A DNA stretch of 15,724 nt, from positions 1-15,724 of the forward strand of contig DATGHS010000080.1 of NCBI GenBank assembly GCA_035307785.1. The letters run 5' to 3'. The stretch is from DATGHS01 sp035307785 (GTDB lineage: Bacteria > Planctomycetota > Planctomycetia > Gemmatales > Gemmataceae). A program made the translations under genes and the position numbers. The notes under the pieces are model-generated. The model was not told the origin of the DNA, made no database searches, and worked only from the letters and a program-made list of their open reading frames with translations. This document shows, in pieces, positions 1 to 7,647 of this stretch; within the stretch, counting starts at the first letter, position 1; each line of letters opens with the position of its first letter.

Positions 1-410
1 AAGCGATTCGCCGCTTCCAGGAACATTACAAGAATCGACCCATCGATGCCATTGCCGCCGCCGAGGCACGCGGATTTTTGTTTGCAGCCCCGTTGGCCCT
101 GGCCCTCCACAAGCCGCTCATACCGTTGCGCAAGCCGGGCAAGCTCCCCTACCGAACCTATAGTCTGAAATACGATCTTGAATATGGGAGCGCGGAACTG
201 CACATGCACATTGACAGCATTCACGAGGGCGGCAAAGTGCTGCTCATCGACGACTTGCTGGCTACGGGCGGCACCATGCTGGCCGGTGCGCAGCTCGTTG
301 AGCAGGCTGGCGGCCACGTGATCGAGTGCGCGTTCCTGGTGGAATTGACGTTTTTGGCCGGCCGCGAAAAATTGAAGCCAAGGCCGGTGTTTAGCTTGAT
401 GCAGTTTTGA
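1..410 (+). CDS. apt: Adenine phosphoribosyltransferase, 5' end missing
   Basis: Apt transfers the phosphoribosyl group of PRPP to adenine to make AMP (purine salvage, cytoplasm). The reading frame is open from base 3 to the TGA at 408-410, so the start lies left of the window. Visible family landmarks are EARGFLFAAPLALAL, the RKPGKLPYRTYSLKYDLEYG segment that matches the Apt substrate flap, and the PRPP-binding loop VLLIDDLLATGGT encoded around 238-276. The C-terminus ends normally after an FSLMQF stretch. The next gene, hisI, is 78 bases downstream across an inverted repeat, so cotranscription is uncertain. Another type I phosphoribosyltransferase is unlikely because the flap and loop fit Apt closely. 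Confidence 0.95.
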   Translation, partial: AIRRFQEHYKNRPIDAIAAAEARGFLFAAPLALALHKPLIPLRKPGKLPYRTYSLKYDLEYGSAELHMHIDSIHEGGKVLLIDDLLATGGTMLAGAQLVEQAGGHVIECAFLVELTFLAGREKLKPRPVFSLMQF

Positions 411-412
411 TG

Positions 413-470
413 GTAGCGGAACTCGCAAGAGTCCCGATCCGCAATACGGAATTCTTGCGAATTCCGCTAC
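413..470. repeat. Dispersed intergenic inverted repeat, copy 1
   Basis: Two 18-base arms (413-430 and 453-470) are reverse complements with a single mismatch (C at 422 against A at 461); the 22-base centre contains a further small stem, TCCG/CGGA, around 438-450. The right arm, AATTCTTGCGAATTCCGCTAC, recurs exactly at 14735-14755. The same arrangement at 14694-14756 shows that this is a repeated element and not a chance hairpin. On a - strand transcript the mismatch becomes a G-U pair. It fills most of the apt-hisI gap and could act as a processing or attenuation hairpin, or be a REP/MITE-like element. There is no T-run after it, so a classical intrinsic terminator is not indicated. Confidence 0.85.
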
Positions 471-488
471 ATGGTTTGAGAGTTTTCC

Positions 489-860
489 ATGATTGATTTC
501 GACAAAGCCGGTGGCCTGGTTCCGGCCATCGCGCAGGATGCCGCGACCGGCCAGGTGCTAATGCTCGCCTGGATGAATCGCGAAGCGTTTGACGAAACCG
601 TCCGCACCGGCCGGGTCTGCTACTGGTCGCGCAGCCGCGGCAAGCTCTGGCGCAAGGGCGAAGAGTCCGGCAATGTGCAGGAAGTGCGTGAGATCTTCAT
701 CGACTGCGATGCCGACACTATTCTGTTGAAGGTCCATCAAATCGGCGGGGCCGCCTGCCACGAAGGCTACGCCAGTTGCTTCTTCCGCAAGCTGGAAAAC
801 GGCGGGCTGAAGACCATCGGCGAGCGGTTGTTCGATCCGAAGCAGGTGTACAAGAAATGA
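489..860 (+). CDS. hisI: Phosphoribosyl-AMP cyclohydrolase (monofunctional HisI)
   Basis: HisI opens the purine ring of phosphoribosyl-AMP, the third step of histidine synthesis, in the cytoplasm. The 123-residue product has the family core: MLAWMN near residue 25, YWSRSRGKLWRKGEESGN at 45-62, the Mg-binding D72-C-D74-A-D76 cluster, and the zinc cysteines C73, C90 and C97 (ACHEGYASCF). Its length matches single-domain HisI, and the HisE pyrophosphatase domain fused to it in enterobacteria is absent. The ATG at 489 follows a weak GAGAG. The stop overlaps the hisG start in an ATGA arrangement, so translation of the two genes is probably coupled. Confidence 0.96.
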   Translation: MIDFDKAGGLVPAIAQDAATGQVLMLAWMNREAFDETVRTGRVCYWSRSRGKLWRKGEESGNVQEVREIFIDCDADTILLKVHQIGGAACHEGYASCFFRKLENGGLKTIGERLFDPKQVYKK

Positions 861-1735
861 GTAAGCAAACATTGAAACTTGGCTTGCCCGCGGGCAGCTT
901 GCAGGAAGCGACCGGCGACCTCTTCCGCAAAGCCGGCTACAAGATCACCTTCGGCGCCCGCAGCTATTATCCGAGCATCGACGATCCAGAGATGGAGTGT
1001 ACGCTGGTGCGGGCTCAGGAAATGCCGCGCTATGTCGAAAACGGTTCCTTCGATTGCGGCCTAACCGGCTACGATTGGGTCCTGGAAAACGATGCCAAGG
1101 TCGTGGAATTGGCGGAGTTGGTTTTCAGTAAAGTAAGCCGCCGGCCGGTGCGCTGGGTGCTCGCCGTGCCCAACGATTCGCCGATCATGGAGATCAAAGA
1201 CCTTCAAGGCAAGCGAATTGCCACCGAAGTGGTGAATCTCACGCGCCGCTGGTTGAAGCAAAACGGCGTCGAAGCGCACGTGGAATTCAGTTGGGGCGCG
1301 ACCGAGGTGAAGCCGCCGCGCCTAGCCGACGCGATTGTCGAGGTGACTGAGACCGGCAGTTCGCTGCGAGCCAACAATCTGCGCATCGTATGCGATTTGC
1401 TCCAGAGCACGACTCGGTTCATCGCCAATCCAAAGTCGGCCGAGGATCCGTGGAAGCGTCAGAAAATGGACGATCTTATCCTCATGCTGCGCGGTGCCAT
1501 GGCCGCCGAGGGGAAAGTCGGCCTGATGATGAACGTACGCCGCGGCGAATTGACCGCGGTGTTACAGATACTGCCGGCCTTGAAAAATCCGACGGTGTCA
1601 TCGCTTTCCGACCCGGAATGGGTAGCGGTAAACACGATTCTGGAAGAAGACATCGTGCGGCACATTTTGCCATCGCTGAAAAAGGCGGGGGCTTGTGGCA
1701 TCGTGGAATATCCGCTGAGTAAGATAATCGATTGA
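857..1735 (+). CDS. hisG: ATP phosphoribosyltransferase, long form
   Basis: HisG condenses ATP with PRPP, the first and feedback-controlled step of histidine synthesis. The chosen ATG at 857 overlaps the hisI stop and gives a 292-residue protein starting MSKQTLKLGLPAGSL, the usual HisG N-terminus; the open frame upstream lies inside hisI and is not coding. The catalytic part spans about residues 1-200, with the PRPP-loop region VEVTETGSSLRANNL at 161-175. Residues about 200-292 form the C-terminal HisG_C domain that binds histidine in long-form enzymes, so no HisZ partner is needed. A large inverted repeat follows the stop by one base. The remaining his genes are not in the window. Confidence 0.96.
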   Translation: MSKQTLKLGLPAGSLQEATGDLFRKAGYKITFGARSYYPSIDDPEMECTLVRAQEMPRYVENGSFDCGLTGYDWVLENDAKVVELAELVFSKVSRRPVRWVLAVPNDSPIMEIKDLQGKRIATEVVNLTRRWLKQNGVEAHVEFSWGATEVKPPRLADAIVEVTETGSSLRANNLRIVCDLLQSTTRFIANPKSAEDPWKRQKMDDLILMLRGAMAAEGKVGLMMNVRRGELTAVLQILPALKNPTVSSLSDPEWVAVNTILEEDIVRHILPSLKKAGACGIVEYPLSKIID

Positions 1736-1736
1736 G

Positions 1737-1797
1737 GATTAGCGACGCTTCGTAGAAGCGTCGGGGCGAGTGACGCTTCTGCGAGGCGTCGCTAATC
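1737..1797. repeat. Long inverted repeat with two alternative folds
   Basis: Arms at 1737-1762 and 1772-1797 pair over 26 bases with a 9-base loop. The only departures from Watson-Crick pairing are two T/G positions, which become U-G wobbles in the + strand RNA. Each arm also contains its own small hairpin: GACGCTTC-GTA-GAAGCGTC in the left arm and GACGCTTC-TGC-GAGGCGTC in the right. The RNA could therefore form one long stem or two short ones. It begins just after the hisG stop and ends just before the argH ribosome binding site. It may be a mobile or REP-like element, or a terminator/processing site. No T-run follows. Confidence 0.85.
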
Positions 1798-1801
1798 GGA
1801 G
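1798..1801 (+). promoter_or_regulatory. Ribosome binding site fixing the GTG start of argH
   Basis: GGAG lies 8 bases before the GTG at 1810. It abuts the end of the long inverted repeat, so folding of that repeat could influence its accessibility. This last point is inference. Confidence 0.6.
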
Positions 1802-1809
1802 TTGGCGCC

Positions 1810-3195
1810 GTGAGCGGCAAGACGTGGGGCGGTCGATTTACTGGAGGAACCGACGAGCGCGTGGAAGCCTTTACGGAATCCATCTCGTTCGACCAGCGAC
1901 TCTACCGCCACGACATTCTCGCCAGCCAGGCGCATGCCCGAATGCTCGCTCAGGTTGGTTTGCTCACGTCGGAAGAAGCCAACAAGATCGTCGCGGCTAT
2001 GCAGGAAATCGGCCAAGAGATTGAAGCCGGCAAATTCACGTTTTCTACGAAGCTTGAGGACATTCACACACACATCGAACAGTCGCTAATTCAGCGTCTC
2101 GGCGATCTGGGTCGCAAACTGCACACCGGCCGCAGCCGAAATGATCAGGTCGTGACCGATGTCAAGCTCTGGCTGCGGGATGAACTCGATCACTTGACCG
2201 CGACGCTTTCGGTGCTGCAGCGAACATTGCTTGGTGCCGCCGAGCGCAATCGCGACCTCATCCTCCCTGGCTACACCCACATGCAGCGGGCGCAGCCGGT
2301 GCTCGCTGCCCATTACTTCCTCGCTTACATCGAGAAATTCGAGCGCGACCGCGGGCGTCTGGCCGATTGTCGCAAGCGCCTGAACGTGCTTTCGCTTGGC
2401 GCTGCGGCCCTAGCCGGCACCTCGCTGCCGATTGACCGCGAGGCCGTGCGCAAAGAACTCGGCTTCGAATCCGTCGCCCGCAATAGCCTCGATGTCTCGA
2501 GCGATCGCGATTTTCTGCTGGAATACGTCTTTGACCTGAGCATGATCGCGTTGCACCTGAGCGGTTGGGCCGAAGAATGGATTCTCTGGTCCACCACGGA
2601 GTTCAGCTTCCTCGAACTGCCCGACGCTTTCTGCACCGGCTCCAGCATCATGCCGCACAAGAAGAATCCGGACGTGCTGGAACTCATTCGCGGCAAGACG
2701 GCCGGCGTAGTTGGAGCCCTAGCGCAACTGATGGTGCTGGTGAAAGGCCTGCCACTGGCATACAACCGCGATTTACAGGAAGACAAGACGGCACTTTTCC
2801 GCGCGCACGACGCCGTGCTTGCCTGCCTCGAACTGGCGGCGCCGTTGATCGAAGGCACGCGATTCCGACGCGAGGCCATTCAGGCACGACTCGAAGATGG
2901 CTTCCTCGATGCCACCACGCTTATGGAGAAGCTGATTCAAAGCGGCATGCCGATGCGCTCGGCCCACGAAGCCGTCGGCAAGCTGGTGCAAAAGTGCGAG
3001 CACAAGCGTTGCCGGCTTGCGGACTTGCCTGCCGCGGATTACGAAACTCTGCAAGCGGGGTTGAGCAAGGAAGTGTACTCGGTGCTGGGCGTGGCGAATG
3101 CGCTAAAGGCATTCCGCAGCTACGGCTCAACGGCCCCGCCGGAAGTGGAGAAGCAGCTGGCGCGGTGGCGGGGGCAGCTTACGAACGTATCGTAA
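1810..3195 (+). CDS. argH: Argininosuccinate lyase
   Basis: ArgH splits argininosuccinate into arginine and fumarate, the last step of arginine synthesis, as a cytoplasmic homotetramer of the fumarase/aspartase superfamily. The 461-residue length is normal. Visible regions are the N-terminal KTWGGRF, the HTGRSRNDQV segment near residue 107, the TH(M)QRAQP region near 157-163, and the signature loop GSSIMPHKKNPD at residues 277-288, which carries the catalytic serine. The GTG start at 1810 is supported by the GGAG ribosome site and by the typical MSGKTWGGRF beginning. The gene is flanked by two unrelated long inverted repeats, so it may be its own transcription unit between his and lys genes. 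Confidence 0.97.
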   Translation: MSGKTWGGRFTGGTDERVEAFTESISFDQRLYRHDILASQAHARMLAQVGLLTSEEANKIVAAMQEIGQEIEAGKFTFSTKLEDIHTHIEQSLIQRLGDLGRKLHTGRSRNDQVVTDVKLWLRDELDHLTATLSVLQRTLLGAAERNRDLILPGYTHMQRAQPVLAAHYFLAYIEKFERDRGRLADCRKRLNVLSLGAAALAGTSLPIDREAVRKELGFESVARNSLDVSSDRDFLLEYVFDLSMIALHLSGWAEEWILWSTTEFSFLELPDAFCTGSSIMPHKKNPDVLELIRGKTAGVVGALAQLMVLVKGLPLAYNRDLQEDKTALFRAHDAVLACLELAAPLIEGTRFRREAIQARLEDGFLDATTLMEKLIQSGMPMRSAHEAVGKLVQKCEHKRCRLADLPAADYETLQAGLSKEVYSVLGVANALKAFRSYGSTAPPEVEKQLARWRGQLTNVS

Positions 3196-3206
3196 TCGAA
3201 TTCTGG

Positions 3207-3295
3207 TTGTCAGAGCCGCGCACGGGGTGCAGCGCAGTAAGCGGCAGTCACTGGCTGGCCGCTTACTGCGCTGCACCCCGTCGCGGCTCTGACAA
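3207..3295. repeat. Very long inverted repeat between argH and lysA
   Basis: The left arm (3207-3245, 39 bases) and right arm (3258-3295, 38 bases) are exact reverse complements apart from one extra base in the left arm, with a 12-base loop at 3246-3257. The outer ends read TTGTCAGAGCCGCG and CGCGGCTCTGACAA. The sequence is unrelated to the other two long inverted repeats. It lies 12 bases after the argH stop and 33 bases before lysA. Near-perfect arms suggest a recent insertion, for example a MITE-like element, or a conserved hairpin; it may also stop or protect the argH transcript. Confidence 0.9.
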
Positions 3296-3328
3296 ACATA
3301 GCGACTTATCACAATTGGATTATTATTC

Positions 3329-4621
3329 ATGGACCATTTTCAATATCGCGATTCCATCCTCCATTGCGAAGACGTTCCCGTTGTGGAGCTTGCCGCAACC
3401 TATGGCACGCCGCTGTGGGTGTATAGCTCCGCAACGCTCGTGCATCATCTATCGCAGATTCAGAGGGCATTCGCGGCGGCGAATCCGTTGATTTGCTACA
3501 GCTTGAAGACCAACGGCAATATCCACATTGGCCGGCTCATGGCGGAGCATGGCTCTGGGTTCGACGTCACTTCTGGCGGCGAGCTTTATCGCGCGCTGCT
3601 GTCCGGCGGAAGCGGCGACAAGATCGTCTTCGCCGGCGTCGGCAAGACGGATGAGGAAATAAAATATGCGTTGCGCAGCAAGATTCGCTTTTTCAACGTC
3701 GAAAGCGAAGCCGAGTTGCTGAATCTCGGCGAAGTAGCGAAGTCCGAGGGCGTCGTGGCAAACGCAGCCCTACGGGTGAACCCGGACCTGCCGCCGAAAA
3801 CACACGTGAAGACCGACACCAGCGTGAAGGGCGTGAAGTTCGGCCTCGATATCGAAACGGTGCTCGAAGTGGCCGAGCGCGTAGTTGGCCATCCGCATCT
3901 GAAGGTGATGGGCCTGCACATGCACCTCGGCTCGCCGATCCTCTCGGCCGAGCCCTATCGGCAAGGCATCGACAAGGGAATCGCTCTTATTGACAAGTTC
4001 CGCCAGCAGGGGCACGCGATTACGCACTTGAACATGGGGGGCGGCTTCGGCGTTCACTATCGACGGCAAGAGGCACTGCCGGCCTCGGCGTTCGCGGAGG
4101 TGATTTTGCCGGCTGTGGCCAAGACCAAGTGTCAATTGGTTTTGGAGCCGGGGCGGTTCATCGTGGGCAATGCCGGGATTCTTCTTAGCCGGGTGCTGTT
4201 CACGAAGGAAACTGGCGGCAAGCGTTACGTAATTCAAGACGCCGCCATGAACGATTTGATCCGGCCCACGCTATACGATTCCTTCCACCGAATTTGGCCA
4301 GTGGCGCCGCCCGCGGGGCTGCCTGCTCCGCCCGATGATTACGAAACGAATATTCCGAATACTTTTCCACAAGATGTGGTCGGCCCGGTTTGCGAATCGG
4401 GTGACTTCCTGGCCAAGGGGCGGAATTTGCCGATGCTGCGGCGCGGCGACCTGCTCGCCACGTTCAGCGCTGGTGCTTATGGCATGGCCATGAGTTCCAA
4501 TTATAACGGTCGTCCCAGGGCGGCCGAGGTACTGGTCTCCGGCAACCGTCACCGCCTGATTCGTCGCCGCGAAACCTACGAAGATCTGGTCCGGCCGGAG
4601 CAAGAAGTTCCGCCGTCATAG
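3329..4621 (+). CDS. lysA: Diaminopimelate decarboxylase
   Basis: LysA decarboxylates meso-diaminopimelate to lysine using pyridoxal phosphate (alanine-racemase-fold, type III PLP enzyme, cytoplasm). The 430-residue product has the PLP lysine K60 in YSLKTN, the glycine-rich phosphate loop GGGFG at 237-241, EPGR at 273-276, the cross-subunit active-site motif CESGD at 355-359, and Y384 in the FSAGAYGMAMSSNYNGRPR stretch. The HIGSQ-like motif reads HLGSP (199-203), with Pro in place of the common Gln. Other decarboxylases of this fold (ornithine, carboxynorspermidine) are less likely given the CESGD motif and length. The ATG at 3329 has only a weak ribosome site (TTGGAT). The TAG stop runs straight into the next coding region. 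Confidence 0.94.
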   Translation: MDHFQYRDSILHCEDVPVVELAATYGTPLWVYSSATLVHHLSQIQRAFAAANPLICYSLKTNGNIHIGRLMAEHGSGFDVTSGGELYRALLSGGSGDKIVFAGVGKTDEEIKYALRSKIRFFNVESEAELLNLGEVAKSEGVVANAALRVNPDLPPKTHVKTDTSVKGVKFGLDIETVLEVAERVVGHPHLKVMGLHMHLGSPILSAEPYRQGIDKGIALIDKFRQQGHAITHLNMGGGFGVHYRRQEALPASAFAEVILPAVAKTKCQLVLEPGRFIVGNAGILLSRVLFTKETGGKRYVIQDAAMNDLIRPTLYDSFHRIWPVAPPAGLPAPPDDYETNIPNTFPQDVVGPVCESGDFLAKGRNLPMLRRGDLLATFSAGAYGMAMSSNYNGRPRAAEVLVSGNRHRLIRRRETYEDLVRPEQEVPPS

Positions 4622-4707
4622 TGTATAATCCAGAAAGATTTCTCAGTGCGCGCCCGCATAAACCTGGTGGACGTTGCCGAATGATCCGGGATTGCCGAGT
4701 TCACAAC

Positions 4708-7599
4708 ATGGAGACCACTCCGGTGTTTTCGCGCTACCTCCGTCACGGCCTGGCCGTGGCTTTCGCCATCGTTTTCGCCTCCCCACTCTTCGCCCAATAC
4801 GATCCCGACCTGCCCAAGAAGCCGACGACCACGGCCGAGTTTTGGCGGGCCGTGCAGTTTGAGATCGCGGTGGGCAAATACGATGTCGCCGCCCAATATC
4901 TCAAGGGCCTGCTCGCGCTCAATCCCACCGACAAAGACCTGCTGGCGATTGAAGAGAAGGAAGGGATGGCCGTCTTCCTCGAACTGCGCACCGTGGCCAA
5001 ATGGTCCGACGATCCGAAGGCGCAACTGGAAGCAAAGCAAAATGCGGAGACGCTGATCGACAAGGTTTCCAAAGCCGTTGTCAAATTCCGTTCTGATCCG
5101 GAACGCATTCAGAAATACATCGGCAACTTAAACGCGAGCCCGGAAGAGCGCGAGTATGCCATTGCGGAGTTGAAGAAATCCGGCGCCGCCATCATGCCGC
5201 ACCTGCTCGCAGCGGCCATTCGCTCCGATCCGAACGACCGGTCAAATCTACTGAGCGTGATTCCGCTCATGGATGCCGACGTGGTGCCGGCGCTGCTGGC
5301 CGCGTTCGACATCGATAACGGCGCACTGCGTATGGACTTTATCGAAGTGCTCGCTCGCCGCAGCGACATTATCAAGCTCATGGGCCGGACTGAAACCGAT
5401 CCGCGGCCCACGCTCTGGTACATGGCCACGCAGCCTGATCCGGTGGGCCAGAAAGCGCGCACCATGTTGCAAATGCTGGAGCGGTTTCCGAAAGAGAAGC
5501 AGCCTCGGCCCATTGACGAATTGATCAAGGCGGCTGAGGCGATCTATCAGCACAAAACCACATTCTCCAACGCACCCGAGGCGCCACTTCTCTGGCAATG
5601 GGACGGTAAAGTGCTGGTGCCGCTAAAGTTGACGGTTTCGCAAGCGGAGGAATATCTTGGCTTACGCTACGCGCGGTGGGCGCTGTTTATCGACCCCCGC
5701 AGCGAATCCGCACAGATCGCGTTTTTGAATATCGCCACGGAGAAAGCATTCGAGCGTGCCGGCACTGAACAGCCGCTCATCAAGTCTTCGCCCGCGGTTC
5801 ACGATTTGCTCGCGCTGGCCCGCTCCACCGCGCTGTACAAGATGCTGGACCGAGCGATGGCCGAGAACCATCTGCTTGTGGCCCTGGGCGTGACGCAAAT
5901 TCTGGGCGAACGAGCCCAAATCAGCAGCGGGCCGGCCGCCTTGCCCGAAAGCGCTACTCCGCGCATGGAAAACGGAATCCGCGCGTTGCCCGAGCCGCTC
6001 ATCAAAGCGCTCAATAGCAAAGATCGACGAGTGAGCCTGGCCGCGGCCGATGCGCTGATTCGTCTGCCCGGGCCGCCGAGTTTGCCGGTGCGAGCCCGAG
6101 TGGTCGAGGTCTTCCGCGCCGCTTTGGCGAACCCCGCCACGGCTGAAAAAGCGGCCGGCATTCGGCCCAAGGCTCTGGTGGCCGACGCCGATTTCATTCG
6201 GGCCGACCTCCTGGCCCAAACCCTTCGCCAGGCCGGTTTTGACAGCGTCGTCACCCACACGGGCCGCGACACGCTCCGCCGGCTCACGCAAGCGACCGAC
6301 ATTGATGTTGTCTGGATCGATCACGAGCTGCCGTACCCGCAGTTGCCGCACCTGATCACCGAGATCCGCAGCGATTACCGCTTCGGCCGGTTGCCGGTTT
6401 ACATTACGCTGGCCCAGGATGTGACCAAGGCGAAGCTGCCGGAATTGGACGTTCACCTGGAGCGCTTGCTCTCGAAACAGCCGAATATGAAGGTGGATGA
6501 AAAAACCATCGTCCGCATTGTCATCAGCTACGACGGCTTCGCGATCGATCAGGCACAGCTGGCCGATTGGTTGAAGATGATGCACCAGGACTTTCCCACC
6601 GTGCGCATTTCGCAGGAAGCGACGTTGCTGGTGAAACTGGCCCTGGAAAAGATCAAGGAAGAGCCGCCGGACTTGCGCGTGCGCATCAAGGACATTACCA
6701 TCGATTTGCCGGACGTGACCGTGCGGCAAGAATCGCCCACGCGCATTACGTTCGTCATGGACGGAACCAAGCCGCCGCCGGCCGCGCTCGATCCACGGCT
6801 TCAGCGCCTTCAGGAAGATTTCAAGAGCATTGGCATCACGCGAGAATTGCCGTCGCGCTTGATCATAACGAGCGCGCTGTCCACCGCCGTATCGCCCGAT
6901 GCCGAGTGGCACGTGAAGCGGATCGTGCAGGGCTTCCCCAACGTTCAGGTTGGGCTCCGCCCCCTTTCGCCGGAGAATGTGCTCGAAGGCATGAATAAAT
7001 TCGTCGCCGTCGATCCAATGGCCAAGCCGCTCAGTCCCACGGAACGCAAGGACCAACAGCTGCTGGCTATTGAGGATTTGCGCCGTCTGGCAATTGGCCA
7101 GGTGCCCGGCTACGATGTGCGCCCGGCTGCCAACGAGATTCGCGCTGCACTGCGCTCCGACGACCTGGCCCTCGCGGCCATTGAAGCCGTCGGCCAGTTG
7201 CCCGGCAAAGATGCGCAGCAAGACCTGGCGAACTTGGTGCTAGATACTGCCCGGCCCGCTAATCTGCGCATCAAAGCAGCCGAGCAGCTGGTGCGACACA
7301 TCCAGGTTCATACTTCGGCGCCGCTTACCGATGCTCAAATTCAGGGCTTGCTGCGGGTCAACTTCGACGAGAAGGATGCGGGCGTGAAGTCGGCCGTGGC
7401 GGTCGTGGTGGGTGCGATTCCGCGCGAGCGCATTTTGAAGAACTTGCCCGATGAAGCCACCCGCCAGGAATGGACTCGGCGCCTTTTGAACTACAAGCCC
7501 AATCTTGCTCCGCCCGCTGCGGCGCCGGCTCCAGCGGCGCCGGCTCCAGCGCCGCCTCCCAAGGAGGAGAAAAAGGACGAACCGAAAGGCGACAAATAA
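4708..7599 (+). CDS. Exported HEAT-repeat protein with a receiver-like domain
   Basis: I do not recognise a named gene. With the ATG at 4708 the protein has 963 residues and a signal peptide (hydrophobic 13-28, likely cleavage after FAQ at 30). Starts at 4681 (ATG) or 4621 (GTG, overlapping the lysA stop) stay in frame but put 9 or 29 residues before it. In order: a TPR-like helical pair at about 45-90, HEAT-like repeats at 140-220 and 425-455, a CheY-like receiver fold at about 488-595, a mixed alpha/beta stretch at 600-790, more HEAT-like repeats at 795-905, and a Pro/Ala-rich then Lys/Glu-rich tail from about 925. The receiver keeps D493, the phosphoacceptor-position D538 (DVVWID), T567 and K590; only one of the paired N-terminal acids is replaced (A494). 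Probable envelope scaffold; role unknown. Confidence 0.85.
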   Translation: METTPVFSRYLRHGLAVAFAIVFASPLFAQYDPDLPKKPTTTAEFWRAVQFEIAVGKYDVAAQYLKGLLALNPTDKDLLAIEEKEGMAVFLELRTVAKWSDDPKAQLEAKQNAETLIDKVSKAVVKFRSDPERIQKYIGNLNASPEEREYAIAELKKSGAAIMPHLLAAAIRSDPNDRSNLLSVIPLMDADVVPALLAAFDIDNGALRMDFIEVLARRSDIIKLMGRTETDPRPTLWYMATQPDPVGQKARTMLQMLERFPKEKQPRPIDELIKAAEAIYQHKTTFSNAPEAPLLWQWDGKVLVPLKLTVSQAEEYLGLRYARWALFIDPRSESAQIAFLNIATEKAFERAGTEQPLIKSSPAVHDLLALARSTALYKMLDRAMAENHLLVALGVTQILGERAQISSGPAALPESATPRMENGIRALPEPLIKALNSKDRRVSLAAADALIRLPGPPSLPVRARVVEVFRAALANPATAEKAAGIRPKALVADADFIRADLLAQTLRQAGFDSVVTHTGRDTLRRLTQATDIDVVWIDHELPYPQLPHLITEIRSDYRFGRLPVYITLAQDVTKAKLPELDVHLERLLSKQPNMKVDEKTIVRIVISYDGFAIDQAQLADWLKMMHQDFPTVRISQEATLLVKLALEKIKEEPPDLRVRIKDITIDLPDVTVRQESPTRITFVMDGTKPPPAALDPRLQRLQEDFKSIGITRELPSRLIITSALSTAVSPDAEWHVKRIVQGFPNVQVGLRPLSPENVLEGMNKFVAVDPMAKPLSPTERKDQQLLAIEDLRRLAIGQVPGYDVRPAANEIRAALRSDDLALAAIEAVGQLPGKDAQQDLANLVLDTARPANLRIKAAEQLVRHIQVHTSAPLTDAQIQGLLRVNFDEKDAGVKSAVAVVVGAIPRERILKNLPDEATRQEWTRRLLNYKPNLAPPAAAPAPAAPAPAPPPKEEKKDEPKGDK
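7519..7548 (+). repeat. Two perfect 15-bp tandem units in the Pro/Ala tail
   Basis: The unit GCGGCGCCGGCTCCA occurs twice in a row (7519-7533, 7534-7548) and decays into a third partial unit. It encodes the Ala/Pro-rich linker at the C-terminus of the HEAT-repeat protein. The multiple-of-three unit means copy-number changes would keep the frame. Confidence 0.8.
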
Positions 7600-7619
7600 C
7601 AAATCCACCGGCTGAATTC

Positions 7620-7647
7620 ACTCCCGCGACGTAAACGTCGCGGGAGT
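7620..7647 (+). terminator. Perfect 13-bp hairpin after the HEAT-protein gene
   Basis: ACTCCCGCGACGT and ACGTCGCGGGAGT form a perfect 13-bp stem around AA (in practice a TAAA loop). It starts 21 bases after the stop at 7599. The stem is GC-rich and followed by TTTGCATTT, a weak T-tract, so it fits an intrinsic terminator of modest strength. It could equally be another intergenic palindrome like those at the left of the window. Confidence 0.6.

Noticed and set aside
2565..3491. A 308-codon + strand frame overlapping argH, the palindrome and lysA
   Set aside because: It is Arg/Gly-rich low-complexity sequence typical of a shifted frame through GC-rich coding DNA, and it overlaps two confident genes.
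4624..4629. Exact TATAAT just after the lysA stop, as a promoter for the HEAT-repeat gene
   Set aside because: No recognisable -35 hexamer lies 16-18 bases upstream and there is no extended -10 TGn, so one hexamer is insufficient evidence.
5662..7221. A 519-codon open frame on the - strand opposite the HEAT-repeat gene
   Set aside because: It lies entirely within a well-supported + strand gene, has no recognisable motif or ribosome site, and is expected from GC-rich codon use on the other strand.
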